DNA of 64,000 bases from Dactylis glomerata (lineage: Eukaryota > Streptophyta > Magnoliopsida > Poales > Poaceae), in the NCBI GenBank assembly GCA_007115705.1, contig QXEO01000415.1, positions 564,376-628,375 on the forward strand, read 5' to 3'. Of this stretch, positions 23,301-32,212 are shown piece by piece. The notes beneath the pieces are model-generated. The model was given only the letters and a program-made list of their open reading frames with translations. It was not told the origin of the DNA and ran no database searches. The first letter of the stretch is position 1; each line of letters begins with the position of its first letter. Both the position numbers and the translations under genes were made by a program.

Positions 23301-24085
23301 TAGGGGCTTTAACCATTCCGTCTACACATTCAACTCTTATGACGTGAACGGGTATCGCTTTCAGACCCATAAATACACAACAAGCCGGCCCAACATGAAG
23401 ACAATAAATAGCGGGGTGGTATGTCAAGGTGATGATGGACTCCATTACTATGGAAGAGTCGAGGGTATATACGAGCTGAATTATGGGTTTGACAAAGGGC
23501 TAAATCCCGTCGTATTCAAATGCCATTGGTTCGACCCACGTCGAGTGAGACAGGATCCTAAAATCGGGTTGGTCGAGGTTGAAAGAAGCTCTGTTTATAA
23601 GGGAGAGGATATGTATATTTTGGCTACCCGGGCCTTTCAAGTATTCTATCTCCCGTACGCATGCAAAAAACCCAGCGAAATGTCTACAGGGATGGGATGT
23701 TGTGTTGACGGTACCTTCACACAATAGGCCGCCCCCGCCAAACAAGGACGATTACCACCGCGTAGACCCCTCAACATCGAATGTCGACTTTTATCAGGAA
23801 GAAGGGCTCCCCGGTCATTTCACTATCGGCTTGCCGGCTGTTGATGACATGGTTGTAGACGATGAACAAGAAGATGCGGGCATGGAGGAAGACAATGCAG
23901 AAGATGAAGTTGAGGATGTTTGTGCCCCCGAAGACTTGAGTTTGCTCGAGGCGTTCAAAGCAGGCCTTGACCTCGGTGCAAATGGACCACCTCCAGGTTT
24001 CATTGATGATTATTGGTTCGCTGAGCCTGATGGCGATGATGAAACATGTGGTCCAATTATGGATGTCGAGCCTGATGGCTACTGA
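20377..24085 (+). pseudogene. tnp2: CACTA-1 tnp2 transposase, decayed
   Basis: The start is the ATG at 20377 (MDNRDWMYDG), straight after a TTACAG acceptor, as in the intact homologue of CACTA-2. In order it shows the transposase-associated domain (CPCSKCANG), the tnp2 domain (CPKGCMLFRG, ISTDGFNPYGM, LPYFEDLELPHNIDTMH), a DUF4218-like part (LKSHDYHIWLERIMP, FFNLM) and a DUF4216-like part (QGDDGLHYYGRVEGIYEL, VFKCHWFD), with an acidic tail to 24085. Introns fit at about 22967-23058 and 23168-23252. Breaks are a TAG at 21466 with a following shift, a TAG at about 21584, a TAG at 21798-21800, a shift near 22310, a TAA at 22576-22578 and a shift near 23680. In the family this protein catalyses excision and insertion. 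This copy cannot make it whole. Confidence 0.9.
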
Positions 24086-24348
24086 TCTATGTAGTAGTAA
24101 TTGTGAGGCTAGACTATTTGTAATAACTCTGTGTAATAGTGATTTTCGAGCTAGTTTATTTGTAAGAACTCCGTGCTATGTTTGTGAGAACTCTATATGC
24201 TATTTGTTGCTTTTACTAATGTATCTCGTCCTCCATGCTTTCACTAATATTCATCTACTTATAATCTATTTTGCTTTCACTAATATTCATCTTTTTATAT
24301 TGTGTACTAATAAACCACTCTCTTCATTGTGTTTGCAGGTGATTGAAA

Positions 24349-27248
24349 ATGCCAAAAAAAGGGGGTGGTTTTGTAAAGAAGCTCTAGGACTTGGTTGACG
24401 CTGTGAGGCCTTCGAGGTCTTTGAGGCCTTTGAGTTCTTCGAGGCAGGAACCTCCTAGCCCCCCTCCCGAGCATCGTGGAGCACGTAGGAAGAATGCGAC
24501 GCAGGAAGCTAGCCCCCGTCCTCCTAGCCCTCCCGCAGCCGAGGAGGAGGATGAGGAGCACGGTGGTGGGGAGGACGAGGAGCACGGTGGTGGGGAGGAC
24601 GAGGAGCACAGTGGTGGGGAGGACCAGGAGCACGGTGGTGGGGATGACCAGGAGCACGGTGGTGGGGAGGACGAGGAGGACCTCTCGGAGGATGAGGGGT
24701 TGGGGGGCTTACCGTTTGAGCCTGACCCAAACCTAAGTTGGGAACCGCCGGAGGATGAGGAGTACGTTGCACGTGAGGAGAGGCTACAGCCACGTGACAG
24801 GAAGCCGTATCAGCGTGGGAAAACATAGCTCCCGAAGCTAAAAACGTGGTCCAGCAGCGATGTTGTTCTAGTGCCCGCTGGAAAGAGGTACATGCTACTT
24901 TTGACATTTTGTTATCGCAATTTTATCATTATCGAAATTTTTATGACATACATACTGATTTTGCCCTTTGATTGTGCAGGTCGTTCAAGTTTGCCGACCC
25001 GACGAGGAAGCCGGGACGTGGCTACGCGAACATCCTTGGAGGCCTACTTAGGAAGTATTTCCCTGGGCTTGTCAATCTCCCTAGTGGTAGCCGCGACGTG
25101 GCTTGGACTTGGCGGCACTAGAGCTACGCACCAGATCCTCATCAGAAGTACGAGAACATGCAGGAGGTGGTTGTACACAAGTTTTGGGTATGTGACTTCT
25201 GACTTCTTAGCATTCAAACACTCCTTGGTTGACAATAGTTGCACTAATGCCCCTTGTTTTACCTATGTGCATGGTTGCAGCAATACTTCAAGAGGACTGA
25301 GGGTGAGGAACGTGCGTGCGATCGTATCTTACACACGCTGGCTACGAGTAGGGTGACTGGGATGCACTACGAGGCACGTGTTCAGTGCGTCCGCAACTGG
25401 CACGCCGACCGCAAAGTTTGGATGTCTAAGGATGACGCTCGGGGGACGCACATGCAGCCGTGGCAGTACCGACATGTATTTGCATTTATGTGTTTTTGAT
25501 TTCTTTATCATCATGTAGTTAATGTTGTAATAATGCGTGGGTCTATCTTGTATATGTAGAACCCTCCTCAGTACGTCGGCAACGACGCCGCGTGCTTTCT
25601 GGCGATGGTCATGTGGTGGACATGCCCCCAGTACCTCCAGAAGCACGCGAACGGCAAGCTGTCGCGGGCAGAGATGCGAGGTGGATCACATGTCCTAGGC
25701 AGCCTCTCCTTCGTCATTCACCTCCAGGAAGAGGTGAGCAAATGGTTCCTTCATTCTTTGGTTTCACGTTATACATTGTTAACTCCACAAGGGTTTCCCA
25801 CTTCACTTAATTGCATGTTCTCTTTTGCAGGAAACAAAGATAGGAGTGGCGCCAAACAAATTTGCCTTCATTCGAAAGATGAAGACCAGGAAGACGCCGC
25901 ATCCTGAGACAGGGTCCATGTGGATCAATGAGCAAGCCAAGACCCAGTGTAACGCGTATGTCTCGAAGTTCAAGCAGATACACGGCGAGAGCTCCCAACC
26001 AGAGACCGAGGACTTTGACGTTGAGGCTGCGGTGCTTGCAGGAGAAGGCATGAAGCATGGACGCCTATGGATTGGTGACGGGGCCGTCGACCCAAGGACC
26101 ATTCCAGGTCTCCGCCAGGTCCGTCATGGGCGTACGAGCGACCAGCCTCAGGTAGAGACACGTCCATGGGCTTTGGATCTAGCGGTCGAGCGGTTACGGG
26201 TATGTTCTTTCTCGGTTCCTCTACGCTTCTTTACATGCTTTCCATTGCAATGTTAATGACTTCGCGACAACATAACGTAGGTGGAGATGCAAGAGGAGGC
26301 CCGGCAGCGGGAACAGGAGGCCCAGCAGCGGCAGGCGCTTCTGGAGCAGCAGCTTAGTCAACAGCTGCAGGCGACACAGCAGATGGCCCAGCAGCTGGCC
26401 CAGCAACAGCAGATGATGAACTGGATTATGAACCAGTCCATTCTAGGTTCTCCACCGGGGAGTTTTCCTACTCCTCCTTTCGCCTTCTCGTGGGTAAGTG
26501 GTTAACTTAATATCTCCATCTTATTTTCTCTTGTCTTAGGTCTAATCCACACATCAAATGCAGCAACAACAGATGAACATGCCAAACATGCCGCTCATCC
26601 AGCCACCGCCACCACCCGAGCAGAGCCCGACGACACCTCACACCGTCAACAATCCCAACATCATCCGGAACCTGGCGCAGTTTCTATTTCCAGGTGAGTT
26701 CTCCTTCACTTGTGCCCAACAAGCTTCTAGGTTGTAGAATGCAATGACACTTGTGCCCAATTTAGCCATTCCATGCCACATTGTTCAATATGCAAATTTT
26801 GAGCCATTACATGCCATCATGTTTAATTCTATATCAATATGCAAATTTTTAGCCATTACATGCCGCCATGTTCAATTCCATGTCAATATGCAAATTTTTA
26901 GCCAATACATGCTACCACGTTCAATTCTATGTCAATATGCAAATTTTTAGCCATTACATGCCACCGTGTTCAATTTCATGTCAATATGCAAATTTTTAGC
27001 CATTACATGCCACCATGTTCAATTCTATGTCGATATGCAAATTTTTAGCCATTACATGCCACCATGTTCAATTCCATGTCAATATGTAAATTTTTAGTCA
27101 TTACATGCCACCATGTTCAATTCTATGTCAATATGCAAATTTGTAGTCTATATGCTCATCACTTGTTAAGAATGCTAATACTTGTTGAAAATGTAGGAGA
27201 AGAAACAAGCAATGGAGAAGAGCAAGGTTGACGACATTATGCACTTGT
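24349..27248 (+). pseudogene. CACTA-1 second gene (plant transposase, Ptta/En/Spm type)
   Basis: This multi-exon gene starts at the ATG at 24349 after a TTTGCAG acceptor. The product would have a Pro/Glu-rich N-terminus with an acidic eight-residue repeat (EEHGGGED, 24-bp minisatellite at about 24550-24682). A central part is typical of the second protein of plant En/Spm elements (PGRGYANILGGLLRKYFPGL, ATSRVTGMHYEARVQCVRNW, GGSHVLGSLSFVIHLQEE, APNKFAFIRKMKTRKT). A Gln-rich coiled coil at 26281-26440 and a Pro-rich end follow. Stops occur at 24385-24387, 24826-24828 and in the exon around 25119. Splice sites are mine by eye. In En/Spm the second protein binds the subterminal motifs; that role is an analogy here. 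Confidence 0.7.
26765..27160 (+). repeat. 49-bp tandem repeat in an intron of the second gene
   Basis: About eight copies of a unit containing ATGCAAATTTTTAGCCATTA and ATGTTCAATTC lie between two exons of the second gene. They show no coding potential. Confidence 0.85.
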
Positions 27249-27300
27249 AAGATGGACATAGACTTGTATCGACTCTAAGTACGGAGAAGGACCAAGCAAT

Positions 27301-27545
27301 GTTATATGCATGCATGTATGCATCTATTTGATATGTTTGTGTGTTATATGCATGCATGTATGCATCGAATTGGTACGTTTGATGTATTTGTATGTTATAT
27401 GCATGCATGTATGCATCGAATTGGTATGTTTGATGTATTTGTGTGTTATATGCATGTATGTATGCATCGAATTGGTATGTTTGATGTATTTGTGGATATA
27501 TGCATGTATTGGATGTGTTTGAGGTTATATATATGCATATATATG
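27301..27545 (+). repeat. 51-bp tandem repeat
   Basis: Four to five copies of a unit with GTTATATGCATGCATGTATG and GAATTGGTATGTTTGATG lie just after the second gene, probably in its 3' untranslated region. The small frames in it (rich in MHAC) are artefacts of the repeat. Confidence 0.85.
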
Positions 27546-27609
27546 TATTTACAATTTTGAAATGCAGGGAATTAAAGGAAAACAAAAAAAACAAAAAATA
27601 CTGTAGGTT

Positions 27610-28128
27610 CTTTACCGTGCGTATGCGCACGGCAAAGGACCATTTGGTCACTTTGCCGTGCGCATACCCACGGCAAAGAACCCACGTGGCACCCACCTGT
27701 GCATCCTGGGAGCTGGCTAGGTGTGCTGCCACGGCCTTTGCCGTGCGTGCTGTACCGGGGGCACACGGCAAAGTGACGACGCACGACAACGCCAGAACAC
27801 ACGGCAACGTTTTGCTGCACGGCAAAGCCCCCACGCACGGCAACGTCCCGGCGCACGGCAAAGCCACGCCGCACGGCAAAGTCCCCGGCGCACATCAACG
27901 TTCCCTTCCACGGCAAAGCGAGCTTCACGCACGGCAACGCAAACTTGGCACGGTAAAGGCCTTTGCCGTGCGTATACGGCACGACGCACGGCAAAGATCG
28001 TGTTGCCGTTCGCGACGTTGCCGTGTGTTCTTTGCCGTGCGTCGACGCTAAGCAAAGGCTTTGCCGTGCGTTTCCTGCCCTTTGCCGTGCGATCACCACG
28101 CACGGCAAAGCTTCTCTTTCCGGTAGTG
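27610..28128. repeat. 3' subterminal repeats and terminus of CACTA-1
   Basis: More than 20 copies of CACGGCAAAG or CTTTGCCGTG in both orientations end in TTTCCGGTAGTG at 28128. This matches the 5' terminus, and TAG follows as target duplication. Confidence 0.9.
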
Positions 28129-28131
28129 TAG

Positions 28132-29765
28132 AGGCAATGCACGAACGTAGTGGGTAGAACCTGAACACACATCTAAAGAAAGGAAATGCATCAAGGCAGC
28201 AATCCATGTGCCCGCTAGGCTGCTGCACCTCTCCACTAAATCAGCGCATGCATGATACTCCTCCCCATCGTGAACTCGCGCACCTTCTGCTCGCTTAGAC
28301 CCCCGTCCCGCAGATCCTCTTCTCTTCCTCTCCACCTCGTATGCAATGCAGTTGTGCAGTGCGAATCTGACAGGAACGAGGTTCAGGCGGCGGCAACATA
28401 TGCTTGACTGGGCACCGGCAGAAAGATGAGGTAATTTTACATTTTTTTGAAGAAAATCCTAGCTTGTCCCGGCCATCTTAGCCAGACTGAAGACCAAAGC
28501 CATGACTTCGCGCTCCTCTGTCGCCTGGCGCTGCCGGACGACACCGTGCCACGCTGCGAGCACCACACGCTCCCCACCCGCGACTGCCTCTTCCTCGACC
28601 CACTCCATGACGGTGAGACCAAGCTCAAGATCTGGAACATCAGCCTCCTCCCTCCTCTCCCAGTCCCAACCTTCTCTCCTCCCGAGCTCCTTATCCCCAA
28701 CATCGGCCCCCCACACCCATATCCGACCATCTTCCGTCAGACCGATCATCGCCTTATCCTGCCTCTGAGTGCGGCGCGAGCTGCTGCCTCCGTGCGGCCA
28801 GTGCGGCAGATGCCTGGTTCCCTGCAGGAGTAAAGGGAGGAGGCGTGGTCGGCGACATTCATGAGCGAATCCCGCCTTCCTCCATCTACCTCCGCCAGCC
28901 ATGATGTGGTGGCCCGAGCCTGCGGCGTGGGAAGGTTGCCCATGGTCTCCTGTATCCTGGCAGGCACCGGCTACATCCCGAGCTACAACTGTGGAGCCAA
29001 AGACGGGAAGGGCAGCGGCGGCCACTGTGGCAGTTTAGACCGGGAGCTCGCCTGAGTACTGGATTGGGGATACAACCTACAGGAACATCGAACCGGTATG
29101 TAACTTTCGGTGGTGGGAGGGGATGAAAGCCTACTTTCGGTGAATGGAAACTTATTTCGCGACCGCCACGGACCATACCTCTAGCAATATTATTAGTAGA
29201 GATATTGATACATGTAAGCGGCAGATCTATATAGCGCCAGGCCAGGCAAGGCAAACAAGCCCGTGTTCAACTCCAATTGGAAAACCGGTTTCGATTCGTG
29301 TAAGCTTTTGCTGGCTTTCAGGTAAATTATCGCTGTGATTGATTGAGCCACCGAAAGAGATAACTTTTGAGACCCACAGAAGTTCACCAAATTTCAGAGA
29401 TCATTTCAAATTCTCTCGTTCCAATTTCCTCCAATTTAAACAATTTTTTGAACTGTCCCTTGAGTACAATAGCATAGCGATTACATTCTCACGAGTTAAC
29501 TGGCGGCTCGGCCGTAGATAATAAGCAAGGCAGGCATGGTCACAAGTGAACACGAGAATTCCATCACTTTTTGGAGTAGAATCAGAGGGCTAGGCATGAG
29601 TTACTGCACATAACGAAACCAATAGATGCATCGTTATCATGCAATAATATGAAGGACTCACACTTGAAAATAATAAAAAGAATTCTTGGTATCTATCCAT
29701 AACGATCAAAATCAGATCATGAGGCTATTAATGAAGCAATTTCAATAAAACAACAACTGGTAGTA
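28132..29765. other. Low-copy flank with an unassigned GC-rich open frame
   Basis: No known repeat is recognised. The stretch 28441-29060 is GC-rich with open frames on both strands. The plus frame 28447-28833 (CRLALPDDTVPRCEHHTLP, DCLFLDPLHDGETKLKIWN) looks more protein-like than the minus frame 28459-29025, but I recognise neither. It may be part of a decayed gene. The segment 29060-29765 shows nothing further. This DNA was joined to position 10086 before CACTA-1 inserted. Confidence 0.35.
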
Positions 29766-30015
29766 CTCCCTCCGTCCTAAATTACTCTGCATTCTAGATT
29801 TAGTCAAACTTTATTAACTTTGATTAAGTATACAATAAAAAATATAAACATTTACAATATAAATAGATATTGTTAGAATCATCATCAAAAATACTTTTAC
29901 ATTATATGTATTTGGTATTATAAGACTTTATATTTTTTATAATATGTTTGGTCAAACTTTATCTAGTTTAACTTTGACTAAATCTAGAATGCATGGTAAA
30001 AAAGGACAGAGAAAG
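29766..30015. mobile_element. Stowaway MITE, 250 bp
   Basis: It starts CTCCCTCCGTCC and ends GGACAGAGAAAG, an imperfect inverted copy. TA lies on both sides (29764-29765 and 30016-30017). Inner arms TCTAGATTTAGTCAAA and TTTGACTAAATCTAGA pair well. The interior is AT-rich and non-coding. It lies 275 bp beyond the stop codon of the F-box gene at 30291-31544. Confidence 0.9.
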
Positions 30016-30290
30016 TATACAGAAGGGGCCATAAACTGAAGGGTCCTGCCAATTTGAAAGATCATTTGGTTGTTGAAATAACATATCTGGAACTTGTTTG
30101 GTTAAGTAAGGGAAACTCAATAATAAGACCATTTTCCAAGGCTCCTTTTTGGCCAACAATAAGCTAAACCAACAACTAGGAGGAGCACATAAATAAAATT
30201 TTCGATACAAAAAGATACAACCAGTATGTCGCAACTCATTGCCCAAAGGTAGAGAAAGACAATTTCCGACCCGATTCATAAGTAGAAAGC

Positions 30291-31544
30291 TTATGGGCTA
30301 AAAGCCAACTGGCTCGGCGTGAACCAGATTTCCAGTGGATTAGAGGCTCTTCCGTAATTCTCACCTCTCCACGGGAATGCACCCTCCAACGTCTCTTTTT
30401 TCAAGTCATAGACCTTTACGCCGCTCCATCGGTTATAATGATTTCCGTAAGTGATTTCATTCTTGAGTCGTGGAGTCGTGAAGTATATACAGTCTGGTCT
30501 CAGCTCTGCATATTGGTCGGTTGATAAAACACCCGGACTATTCTGTCCTAGGAACATCGTGTGCCCTTGTAAAGCCTTCGCGGGGTTTAGTCCTACCATT
30601 ATGTGACCTTTTAGATCTAGTCTGTCTATTTTGACAATCACGCCGTTCTTCTGATCCTTGTCGAGGATGACACGTATCTGCAGAAGGTCACCCCATGGAG
30701 TCGAAACTAGATACCTCGTGATAACAACAGATAAATTGCTATCGTCCTTGGCGACGATCATTTCCCTTTTCGGTTTGTTCCCTCGGCCAAATTTCAAGGA
30801 CACAAGTGTCCCTTTCATCGTGAGCGTGTAGAACCTGCCACGGTGGTGGACGATATCGGCAAAACTATCGTCTCTCTCGATCCATGAAAGTTGCCGCCAA
30901 GAGCTGTCTCCTACCCTCGCGAAAGAGAGTCGCTTGCCCTGTGCGTGTACGACCAAAGCAACGGCGCCGCCTGCAGACGGAGAGGCGGACAGCACAACCT
31001 TGTCGTAGAAGCCCATGGCGAGAAACGCCACGTTGTAAACGGAGTCATCGCCACGGCAACGGTAGCCCTCGATGTTCCCGTCGTCGTCTTGGTAGACACC
31101 CTTGATGCACATGGAGAAGCCGGTGATGGGCGGCAGCGGGATGGTCGTCATGGCGAAGGGGTCGTAGAGGACGAGGTTGGAGAGCTCGTTGGCCACGACT
31201 AGCCAGCCGTGGGAGGCGCCGCACAGGGCCACGGCCGCCTTGCCCCCGGGGAAGCTGACCTGATAGGTTTTCTCGTCGAGGAGCTCGCTGAAGTTGGAAG
31301 AAACGCTCGGATCGGATGCCCTGCGGCTTTGTTTCTCTCTAAGAAGTGGGACCGTGACCAAAGACACGAGCCATGGCGTGCGGCGACTACGTGGGATGCC
31401 GGCGGCGGCCGTGGATGCGGAGCGCCATAGCGGGCAGACGGCGCGGAAGGCGAGTGCTTCCGGGAGCTCGAGGAGGCGAACGACGTGGATGAGGAGATCG
31501 ATGGGGAGGCCTGACCAGCCTAAACTCGAGTTATATTCTGCCAT
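30291..31544 (-). CDS. F-box/DUF295 protein, complete single-exon gene
   Basis: This complete frame of 417 codons has no intron. Residues about 9-45 are an F-box (WSGLPIDLLIHVV, LLELPEALAFRAVC, LWRSA), expected to bind SKP1 as the adaptor of an SCF ubiquitin ligase. Residues about 100-400 match the DUF295 domain of grass F-box proteins (ALCGASHGWLVVANELSN, LVLYDPFAMTTIPLPPI), including the late motif DCIYFTTPRL and VYDLKKETLEGAFPW. The ATG at 31544-31542 is the first in frame and corresponds to the start of the paralogue at 553. No premature stop is seen. The substrate is unknown, and the protein probably acts in cytosol or nucleus. It is the only intact host gene in the window. CACTA-2 inserted about 230 bp upstream of its start, where promoter elements would lie. 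Confidence 0.9.
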   Translation of the reverse strand: MAEYNSSLGWSGLPIDLLIHVVRLLELPEALAFRAVCPLWRSASTAAAGIPRSRRTPWLVSLVTVPLLREKQSRRASDPSVSSNFSELLDEKTYQVSFPGGKAAVALCGASHGWLVVANELSNLVLYDPFAMTTIPLPPITGFSMCIKGVYQDDDGNIEGYRCRGDDSVYNVAFLAMGFYDKVVLSASPSAGGAVALVVHAQGKRLSFARVGDSSWRQLSWIERDDSFADIVHHRGRFYTLTMKGTLVSLKFGRGNKPKREMIVAKDDSNLSVVITRYLVSTPWGDLLQIRVILDKDQKNGVIVKIDRLDLKGHIMVGLNPAKALQGHTMFLGQNSPGVLSTDQYAELRPDCIYFTTPRLKNEITYGNHYNRWSGVKVYDLKKETLEGAFPWRGENYGRASNPLEIWFTPSQLAFSP

Positions 31545-31774
31545 TGCGATCTACTGATTCAAGTTCCTACGATCTCTCTGTTTGCGGAATATCTTTATGG
31601 AGGGACGTTTATGTACCGATCGAGTCCTACTATACGTTAGTTCAAAAATCCTCTACGTTGTCAACTCGGATAAAAACTCCTTCAGATCTTTACTAACAAG
31701 GAGATAACAGAGTATAATCTACTAATATGAACGGAAAACCGATTTTACTTCAGATAATCTTCTTGCCTAGCAAA
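31545..31774 (-). other. 5' flank of the F-box gene
   Basis: This is AT-rich sequence between the start codon and CACTA-2. No convincing TATA box is singled out. It ends in the TAT duplicated by the transposon. Confidence 0.4.
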
Positions 31775-31777
31775 TAT

Positions 31778-32060
31778 CACTAGTGGGGACGGGGCCTCCA
31801 GTCCCGGCCCGTAAGGGGCTTTAGTCCCGGTTTGCAAACCGGGACCCCAGCCGCGGGACTAAAGGCTGAACCTTTAGTCCCGGCCCGCTTACCAGCCGGG
31901 ACTGGAGGGTGTCCACGTGGGCACCTCGGAGCGAATCAGGGCCAGGACCTTTAGTCCCGGTTTGTAACACAGACCGGGACTAAAGGTCATCTGCAGATTT
32001 TTGTTTTTTGCTGTAGGGTTTTAGGGTTTAGGGGTTTTAGGGTTTTAGGTGGGGGATTAA
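31778..32060. repeat. 3' terminal and subterminal repeats of CACTA-2
   Basis: Repeated TTTAGTCCCGG/CCGGGACTAAA motifs lie at 31800-31985. A short telomere-like run of GGTTTTAGGGTTT follows at 32012-32055. Confidence 0.88.
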
Positions 32061-32212
32061 CGTGATGCCTCGTTTGGTGCCTTGGTGTTCGGAAATTAGT
32101 TTATGCATATATATAAGATTAACTTATCTTACAAGCGAGCATATATATACAATTATATGGAGATCAGAATTATCGGGACAAGAGCCCGTCTATTCGATTA
32201 CATGGACCAACA

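Larger units (their letters stand above)
10087..28128 (+). mobile_element. CACTA (En/Spm) DNA transposon, 18 kb
   Basis: The termini are CACTACCGGAAA at 10087 and its reverse complement ending at 28128. The 3-bp target duplication TAG is at 10084-10086 and 28129-28131. Subterminal regions are packed with the motif CACGGCAAAG in both orientations. The order inside is: 5' subterminal block, 6.5 kb tandem array, 671-bp repeats, an internal block of the subterminal motif, a GC-rich leader exon, an intron with TTAG repeats and hairpins, tnp2, and a second gene, followed by the 3' subterminal block. Both genes carry several stops and shifts, so this copy could move only with enzymes from elsewhere. 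Orientation follows the genes. Confidence 0.95.

Noticed and set aside
24307..24657. Minus-strand frame with repeated VLPTTVLL
   Set aside because: It is the reverse strand of the acidic minisatellite of the second CACTA-1 gene.
27306..27560. Cys/His/Met-rich small frames (MHAC repeats)
   Set aside because: Produced by the ATGCATGC-type 51-bp tandem repeat; not a metal-binding protein gene.
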